Source of the DNA: Dehalococcoidia bacterium | GTDB taxonomy: Bacteria; Chloroflexota; Dehalococcoidia; UBA2247 | DNA length: 5,354 nucleotides | Reading direction: 5' to 3' | NCBI GenBank assembly: GCA_021159955.1 | Contig: JAGHDJ010000139.1 | Location: 1-5,354 of the forward strand | Shown here: in pieces, positions 1-3,230 of the stretch | Layout: each line of letters opens with the position of its first letter | How positions within the stretch are numbered: the stretch's first letter is position 1 | Notes under the pieces: generated by a model | The model's input: the letters and a program-made list of their open reading frames with translations, nothing else | Told to the model about the DNA's origin: nothing | Database searches by the model: none | Program-made: the position numbers and the translations under genes

Positions 1-79
1 GCAATCCGCTATAGCGGGGTTGAATTCCCACCCGAGATCCCATTTCTCGCAGGACTACTCTCGCCGGGTGATGTTGAAA

Positions 80-176
80 GGCTGGGTCCCACGCGGCAGA
101 GCACTATGAAATCCGTCAGGTCCGGAAGGAAGCAGCGGTAAATAGCAGTCTCTGGGTGCCGTGGGAGTGCCTGACC
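80..176 (+). ncRNA. ffs: Signal recognition particle RNA, bacterial small type (4.5S-like)
   Basis: This is the RNA scaffold of the signal recognition particle. It binds the Ffh M domain and helps deliver ribosomes translating membrane and secreted proteins to FtsY. The apical domain is nearly diagnostic: GTCAGGTCCGGAAGGAAGCAGC-type sequence at 115-136, with a TCC/GGA stem closing a GGAA tetraloop at 124-127 and the asymmetric A-rich internal loop after it. Further pairing continues as expected: AGAG 98-101 with CTCT 150-153, CGGC/CCCAC (88-97) with GCCGTGGG (158-165), and GGC 80-82 with GCC 169-171. No Alu-domain sequence is visible, so it is the short form rather than the large Gram-positive form. 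The ends are inferred from pairing. GGT/GATG near 67-73 can also pair with CATC/ACC at 182-190, so the mature or precursor RNA may extend to roughly 67-190. No clear promoter or U-tract terminator was seen. Confidence 0.95.
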
Positions 177-285
177 TGAGTCATCTGACCAGAGCAAGCT
201 GCAGAACAAGAACGACGGTGGGTGCACGACCATAAAAACTCCTGAAGATGCACAGCGCGATTCTTTAGCCTCACTGGCGATTGAT

Positions 286-1173
286 ATGAACAGTATGAAT
301 AAAAAGGAGAAACCGAAACACAGCATTCACCCCAGGAAAAGCTTGGGACAGCACTTCCTCAAAGACAAAAAAGTCGTTGAGCGCATAATATCAGCTTCCC
401 ATCTCACCCCCAGCGATATCATCATAGAAGTAGGACCGGGGCGGGGCGTCCTGACAGGAGAACTAGCAAAGCAAGCGGGGCAGGTCATTGCCGTTGAACT
501 GGACTCAAACCTGATATCCCTCCTGAATAAATCCTTCAAAAACAAACAGAATATAAACATAATCAACGCTGACATCCTGAAAACCGATATCACCCAACTA
601 CTCAAACACAACTCAAATGAAGAAACCTTCTCTAAATATAAAGTGATAGCCAACCTGCCCTACTACATTACCTCTCCCATACTGCGCTATTTCCTTGAGG
701 GCATGCTTAAACCAAGCCTGATGGTGGTAATGGTGCAAAAAGAGATAGGAGAAAACATCACCGCTCAGCCAGGCAATATGAGCCTGCTGTCCATCGGTAT
801 TCAACTATATGGAAAGCCCGAATTTATTGTCCATGTGCCCGCCGCGAGCTTCTACCCCAAACCCAAAGTGGACTCTGTCGTCCTGAGCATAAAACCATAC
901 TCTCAACCACCGATAAAAGTAGATACCACAGAGCATTTCTTCAAAATAGCCAGGGCTGGATTCAGCCAGCCCAGAAAACAACTGCGCAACTCCCTGTCCA
1001 ACGGACTAAGCATAGCCCCTGAGGATATTGCCGCTATACTGAAAAAAGCAGAGATAGATCCCAGGCGCAGAGCCGAAACCCTCAGCCTTGAAGAATGGGC
1101 AAAAATAAGTGTAACTGTTCCACGTCTCCCCTCTCCCTCCAAGCGTCCCATTAGCAACAAACACAAAACGTAG
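286..1173 (+). CDS. rsmA: 16S rRNA (adenine-1518-N6/adenine-1519-N6)-dimethyltransferase RsmA (KsgA)
   Basis: A cytoplasmic enzyme that uses S-adenosylmethionine to dimethylate two adjacent adenines in the 3' terminal hairpin of 16S rRNA, a late step of small-subunit maturation. The 295-residue product has the family landmarks in order: the N-terminal PRKSLGQHFLKD (residues 16-27), the SAM-binding motif I EVGPGRGVLT (48-57), the acidic E71/D73 pair after the next strand, D96 in NADIL, and the catalytic NLPYYITSP motif (123-131). The C-terminal helical domain with PRKQLRNSL is complete. Length is normal for the family, with a basic tail. ATG 286 is used here; ATG 295 (Met4) is equally possible. 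Neither has an upstream Shine-Dalgarno sequence: the AAGGAG at 304-309 lies inside the coding region and cannot serve either start. The last codons and the TAG stop lie within the intergenic repeat at 1155-1205. It follows the SRP RNA by about 110 bases. Confidence 0.97.
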   Translation: MNSMNKKEKPKHSIHPRKSLGQHFLKDKKVVERIISASHLTPSDIIIEVGPGRGVLTGELAKQAGQVIAVELDSNLISLLNKSFKNKQNINIINADILKTDITQLLKHNSNEETFSKYKVIANLPYYITSPILRYFLEGMLKPSLMVVMVQKEIGENITAQPGNMSLLSIGIQLYGKPEFIVHVPAASFYPKPKVDSVVLSIKPYSQPPIKVDTTEHFFKIARAGFSQPRKQLRNSLSNGLSIAPEDIAAILKKAEIDPRRRAETLSLEEWAKISVTVPRLPSPSKRPISNKHKT

Positions 1174-1205
1174 AACCTAGAACTCGTAACCCTTAACATA
1201 GAACC
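1155..1205 (+). repeat. Degenerate AGAAC/GTAAC intergenic repeat, copy 1
   Basis: This block begins with CAACAAACACA (1155-1165) and continues with near-tandem units ACGTAGAACC, TAGAACTCGTAAC, CCTTAAC and ATAGAACC. The same 11-mer CAACAAACACA and the same 13-mer TAGAACTCGTAAC recur in the same order at 3123-3151, so the two blocks are related copies and not chance low complexity. This copy contains the last codons of rsmA and its TAG stop (1171-1173), then ends about 45 bases before the ispE start. Function is unknown; the strand given is only the one on which it was read. Confidence 0.75.
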
Positions 1206-1210
1206 AATAA

Positions 1211-1240
1211 GTGCAATACCAACCGAATATCGGTTATAAT
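1211..1240 (+). promoter_or_regulatory. Putative sigma-70-type promoter of ispE with a perfect -10 box
   Basis: TATAAT at 1235-1240 is a consensus -10 hexamer ending 9 bases before ATG 1250. The -35 region is weak: GTGCAA at 1211-1216 matches TTGACA at three of six positions, with an 18-base spacer. Transcription from this box would start at about 1247-1250, at or next to the start codon, giving a leaderless or nearly leaderless mRNA. The box is seen directly; promoter activity is inferred. Confidence 0.5.
1221..1235. promoter_or_regulatory. Dyad abutting the ispE -10 box, possible operator
   Basis: AACCGA (1221-1226) and TCGGTT (1230-1235) are perfect 6-base inverted arms around ATA. The dyad fills the downstream part of the promoter spacer and its last base is the first T of TATAAT. 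A protein bound here would occlude RNA polymerase. In RNA it could only form a weak 6-bp hairpin, and it would lie upstream of the predicted transcript start. No regulator is identifiable from the window. Confidence 0.3.
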
Positions 1241-1249
1241 CAAATTGAT

Positions 1250-2122
1250 ATGCTTAGCATACTGGCACGCGCCAAAATTAATCTGACACTGGAAATTCTG
1301 GAAAAGCGCAATGACAGCTACCACAATATAGCCAGTATAATGCAGACCATCGAGATGGGAGACACCCTGTCCTTCCAACAGGGAGGCAGGGGCATCAAGC
1401 TCATCTGCGATAATCCTGATCTCAATTCCGATGATAACATAGTATTGCAGGCGGCAAAACTGCTGCGAGGAACGACACACTGTAAAAAAAATGTCTCCAT
1501 CATTTTGAACAAGAAAATTCCTCTCTCTTCAGGGCTAGCGGGGGGAAGCAGCGACGCCGCAGTCACGCTAATGGCGCTGAACAACCTCTGGGAATTAAAT
1601 CTCCCTTTTCAGCAGCTGCACCATATGGCTTCAGCATTAGGTTCCGATGTCCCTTTTTTCCTCTACGGCGGCACCGCCTTAGCAGAGGGACGCGGTGACT
1701 GGATAACCCCACTGCCATCGCCACCCGCATCATGGATTGTGCTTCTGCATCCCCCACTGGAAATAGCCAACAAGACGCAAAGTTTATATGCCAGCATTGA
1801 CTCTTCCCAATTCACTTCCGGGATACTGAGCCACAGAGCAGCAGAAAGGCTGAATCAAGAGGGGGCACTGCCTCCATCTTCATATTACAATGCCTTTGAA
1901 CCAACAGCTTTTTCCATATTCCCCACACTCAAGGAATATTACCAGAAATTCACCTCCGCAGGCGCCGACAAAATCCACCTGGCGGGCTCAGGACCAACCC
2001 TCTTTACCATATTAGAAGACCAACTGACAGCAGAATCAATACATAAGCAACTAGAGCAGGAGGGGCTGGATACATACTTAACACAGCTTTCACATCATAG
2101 TTCAGAAAACGCCTTATCCTAA
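1250..2122 (+). CDS. ispE: 4-diphosphocytidyl-2-C-methyl-D-erythritol kinase IspE
   Basis: A GHMP-family kinase that phosphorylates the 2-hydroxyl of CDP-methylerythritol using ATP, the fourth step of the MEP route to isopentenyl diphosphate and so to quinone and undecaprenyl side chains. From ATG 1250 the product is 290 residues, normal for IspE. It opens with the family start ARAKINLTLEIL (Lys9 is the conserved lysine). The glycine-rich ATP loop PLSSGLAGGSSDA is at 91-103, the catalytic Asp133 is in SDVPFFL, and GHMP motif 3 LAGSGPTLF is near the C-terminus. An in-frame GTG at 1211 would add 13 residues, but this extension lies across the -10 box and dyad and has no family support, so ATG 1250 is preferred. 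No Shine-Dalgarno sequence precedes it. The usual DGYH substrate-loop motif reads DSYH (residues 22-25). It lies 76 bases after rsmA. Confidence 0.96.
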   Translation: MLSILARAKINLTLEILEKRNDSYHNIASIMQTIEMGDTLSFQQGGRGIKLICDNPDLNSDDNIVLQAAKLLRGTTHCKKNVSIILNKKIPLSSGLAGGSSDAAVTLMALNNLWELNLPFQQLHHMASALGSDVPFFLYGGTALAEGRGDWITPLPSPPASWIVLLHPPLEIANKTQSLYASIDSSQFTSGILSHRAAERLNQEGALPPSSYYNAFEPTAFSIFPTLKEYYQKFTSAGADKIHLAGSGPTLFTILEDQLTAESIHKQLEQEGLDTYLTQLSHHSSENALS

Positions 2123-2175
2123 ACAGCATAAATATTCGTTATATATATAGGGCACTCTAAATGCGGCACTGAAAT

Positions 2176-2183
2176 GGAGCAGG
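2176..2183 (+). promoter_or_regulatory. Shine-Dalgarno sequence deciding the start of the VTT-family gene
   Basis: GGAG at 2176-2179 sits four bases before ATG 2184, with a further AGG directly against the start codon. It is the clearest ribosome binding site in the window. Two ATGs just upstream (2161 and 2174) open only tiny frames of three and five codons. The AT-rich run TTATATATATAG at 2139-2150 upstream could contain a -10 box, but no matching -35 was found. Confidence 0.6.
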
Positions 2184-2795
2184 ATGCGTAAAGTACTAGA
2201 CCTCTTCAAAGAGATATTTGACAGCTTTAAACCAAACAAAACAAACTCAAAAAAAGCTGTTATTACGTTAATTCTCACCATAGTTGGATTTATCGGGTTA
2301 TCCATGCTTACACTCCGCTTCACCCCAAACCTTGAGAAACTGTCTCAATACGGTTATCTTGGAGTTTTCCTGATAAGTCTGATAAGCAGTGCCACCATCT
2401 TCGTTCCCCTGCCAGGAATGTCAGTAATACTCACCGCCGCCACTATTTGGAATCCAATACTGGTAGCACTGATAGCCAGTGTGGGCTATACCCTGGGTGA
2501 AATTACAGCCTACTACGCCGGCCGCGGTGGGCGAGCTATGATAATAAAGACACATCAGGAAGCTTACGAAAAAGCAGAAGGATGGATGGAGCACTATGGT
2601 GGACTTACCATATTTCTCTTCGCCTTTATACCAGTATTTCTCTTCGACATGGCGGGCATTGCTGCAGGGGCATTGGGGTTCCCTCTAAAAAAATTTCTCC
2701 TCTACTGCTGGATAGGCAGACTTCCTCGCTCTTTTATCGAGATTTACCTGGGATTCGGATTATTCCACCTCATATCCCCACTCCTGTTCCAGTAA
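2184..2795 (+). CDS. VTT/DedA-superfamily integral membrane protein
   Basis: A 203-residue inner-membrane protein of the VTT (SNARE-associated/DedA-like) superfamily. Some members are proposed to move polyprenyl-phosphate or phospholipid across the membrane; the substrate here cannot be read from sequence. A short charged N-terminus (1-24) is followed by hydrophobic segments at about 25-46, 58-75, 77-103, 141-164 and 170-200. Family signatures are the VPLPGMS re-entrant loop (74-80), GEITAYYAGRGG (105-116, the G-E-x3-Y-x-x-G motif) and FIPVFLFDMAGIAAGALGFP (148-167). The last fits the P-x-x-x-FD-x-x-G-x-x-AG version of the motif rather than the arginine-bearing version of E. coli DedA proteins. 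ATG 2184 is supported by GGAG at the proper distance. The gene lies 61 bases after ispE and is followed by a repeat-filled gap; no terminator hairpin with a T-run is visible. Family assignment is firm, molecular role is not. Confidence 0.88.
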   Translation: MRKVLDLFKEIFDSFKPNKTNSKKAVITLILTIVGFIGLSMLTLRFTPNLEKLSQYGYLGVFLISLISSATIFVPLPGMSVILTAATIWNPILVALIASVGYTLGEITAYYAGRGGRAMIIKTHQEAYEKAEGWMEHYGGLTIFLFAFIPVFLFDMAGIAAGALGFPLKKFLLYCWIGRLPRSFIEIYLGFGLFHLISPLLFQ

Positions 2796-2802
2796 CCCCT
2801 CT

Positions 2803-2896
2803 ATTGTCTTTGCGTCCTGATTTATCCAGGACTCCTCTGGACTCCGCATGAGTCCTTCCTTGGAAGGATCATCGGAGAGTGCGATGTGACAATCTC
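2803..2896 (+). repeat. Palindromic intergenic repeat, copy A
   Basis: It begins ATTGTCTTTGCG and ends GTGACAATCTC, resembling the widespread intergenic element type with GTCATTGCGAG and GCAATCTC ends. Internally there are two hairpins: TCCTG/CAGGA (2815-2831, 7-base loop) and TCCTTCC-TT-GGAAGGA (2853-2868). The second hairpin core, AGTCCTTCC, is shared with copy B. Its right end (2873-2896) matches 3093-3116 at 18 of 24 positions. It starts eight bases after the stop of the membrane protein gene. Family naming is from memory; boundaries are approximate. Confidence 0.65.
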
Positions 2897-2906
2897 TACT
2901 CCTCCC

Positions 2907-2945
2907 CTAGATTACTTCGTCATTATATTCCTCGCAAAGACAATG
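2907..2945 (-). repeat. Palindromic intergenic repeat, inverted copy C
   Basis: Read on the complementary strand it runs TCATTGTCTTTGCGAGG through GACGAAGTAATCTAG, the same element type as copies A and B but in the opposite orientation. Its CGCAAAGACAAT (2933-2944) is the exact reverse complement of the first 12 bases of copy A. It lacks the long central hairpin of copy A. Confidence 0.65.
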
Positions 2946-2952
2946 AAAAAGG

Positions 2953-2993
2953 GGTCATCGCGAGTCCTTCCAGAGAAGGACCAAAGCAATCTC
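2953..2993 (+). repeat. Palindromic intergenic repeat, copy B
   Basis: This is the best preserved copy: it starts GGTCATCGCGAG, ends AAAGCAATCTC, and has a central hairpin GTCCTTC-CAGA-GAAGGAC (2964-2981, 7-bp stem, 4-base loop). It lies seven bases from inverted copy C, so the pair forms a divergent arrangement. Confidence 0.7.
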
Positions 2994-3092
2994 GGCGGCG
3001 CAGGGTATGTCAACTTCGTCGGTGCGATGGACTATTGGCTATCAATTATTGATCCTCGACTACAATCGGTGAGAGTGACTCCTATACATTAC

Positions 3093-3116
3093 CGGAGAGC
3101 GCAGCATAACAATCTC
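3093..3116 (+). repeat. Right end of a fourth, degraded repeat copy (D)
   Basis: The 24 bases ending in AACAATCTC align without gaps to the right end of copy A (2873-2896) with 18 identities; all six differences are transitions. The matching left end of this copy is not recognisable in 2994-3092. Confidence 0.55.
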
Positions 3117-3122
3117 AATCAA

Positions 3123-3196
3123 CAACAAACACAGACCTTAGAACTCGTAACTCATAACCCGCAGCCCGTAACCTAGAACGTAGAACTCGTACCCCC
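3123..3196 (+). repeat. Degenerate AGAAC/GTAAC intergenic repeat, copy 2
   Basis: It opens with CAACAAACACA (3123-3133), then TTAGAACTCGTAAC, TCATAACCC, GCAGCCCGTAACC, TAGAACG and TAGAACTCGTACCCCC. The opening 11-mer and the 13-mer TAGAACTCGTAAC (3139-3151) are identical to copy 1 at 1155-1190; copy 1 has eight more bases between them. TAGAACTCGTA returns a third time at 3181-3191. The block ends about 35 bases before the dnaQ-dinG start, a placement like that of copy 1 before ispE. Confidence 0.75.
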
Positions 3197-3212
3197 ACTG
3201 ACAGAGCTAATG

Positions 3213-3221
3213 TGCTAATAT
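3213..3221 (+). promoter_or_regulatory. Putative extended -10 element of the dnaQ-dinG gene
   Basis: TGC followed by TAATAT (3216-3221) resembles an extended -10 (TGn plus a TATAAT-like hexamer). The hexamer ends 9 bases before ATG 3231, exactly the spacing seen at ispE. No -35 hexamer is evident at the normal distance, where the sequence is C-rich repeat. A direct repeat GCTAAT occurs at 3206-3211 and 3214-3219. Activity is inferred only. Confidence 0.35.
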
Positions 3222-3230
3222 AGAGAAGCT

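Larger units (their letters stand above)
2796..3230. other. 435-base intergenic region made of decayed repeats, no credible gene
   Basis: No conserved protein or structural RNA gene was recognised here. From left to right it holds a palindromic repeat copy (2803-2896), a short inverted copy (2907-2945), a second direct copy (2953-2993), a poorly preserved stretch with a recognisable repeat end (3093-3116), the second AGAAC/GTAAC block (3123-3196) and the putative promoter of the next gene. The stretch 2994-3092 shows no clear structure apart from a small hairpin ATCAA/TTGAT at 3041-3053. An open frame at 2886-3176 crosses all these repeats and has no protein-like conservation that I recognise. 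Confidence 0.75.

Noticed and set aside
15..31. T-arm-like GGGG-TTGAATT-CCC, suggesting the 3' end of a tRNA (tRNA-Ser often lies near ffs)
   Set aside because: Only three stem pairs form, the invariant C56 is G, and no acceptor stem or CCA follows.
9..326. 105-codon - strand open frame
   Set aside because: It covers the SRP RNA and the rsmA start on the opposite strand, with no recognised motif and no reason to prefer it over the structural RNA.
2161..2191. Small upstream open frames at ATG 2161 and ATG 2174 before the membrane protein gene
   Set aside because: They are three and five codons long with no Shine-Dalgarno sequence or regulatory peptide character; probably chance.
2582..2851. 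89-codon + strand frame overlapping the end of the membrane protein gene
   Set aside because: It is a shifted frame of the VTT gene, whose own frame has a family signature and a Shine-Dalgarno sequence.
2886..3176. 96-codon + strand open frame starting MTISTPPLDYF
   Set aside because: It runs straight through three palindromic repeat copies and the AGAAC/GTAAC block. Such frames are typical artefacts of repeat DNA, and it has no Shine-Dalgarno sequence and no recognised motif.
1155..3196. CRISPR array, because of repeated units in intergenic DNA
   Set aside because: Units are short, degenerate and nearly contiguous, without regular unique spacers, and no cas gene is present.
3198..3221. CTGACA (3198-3203) as the -35 box of the dnaQ-dinG promoter
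   Set aside because: It lies only 12 bases from TAATAT, too short for a sigma-70 spacer.
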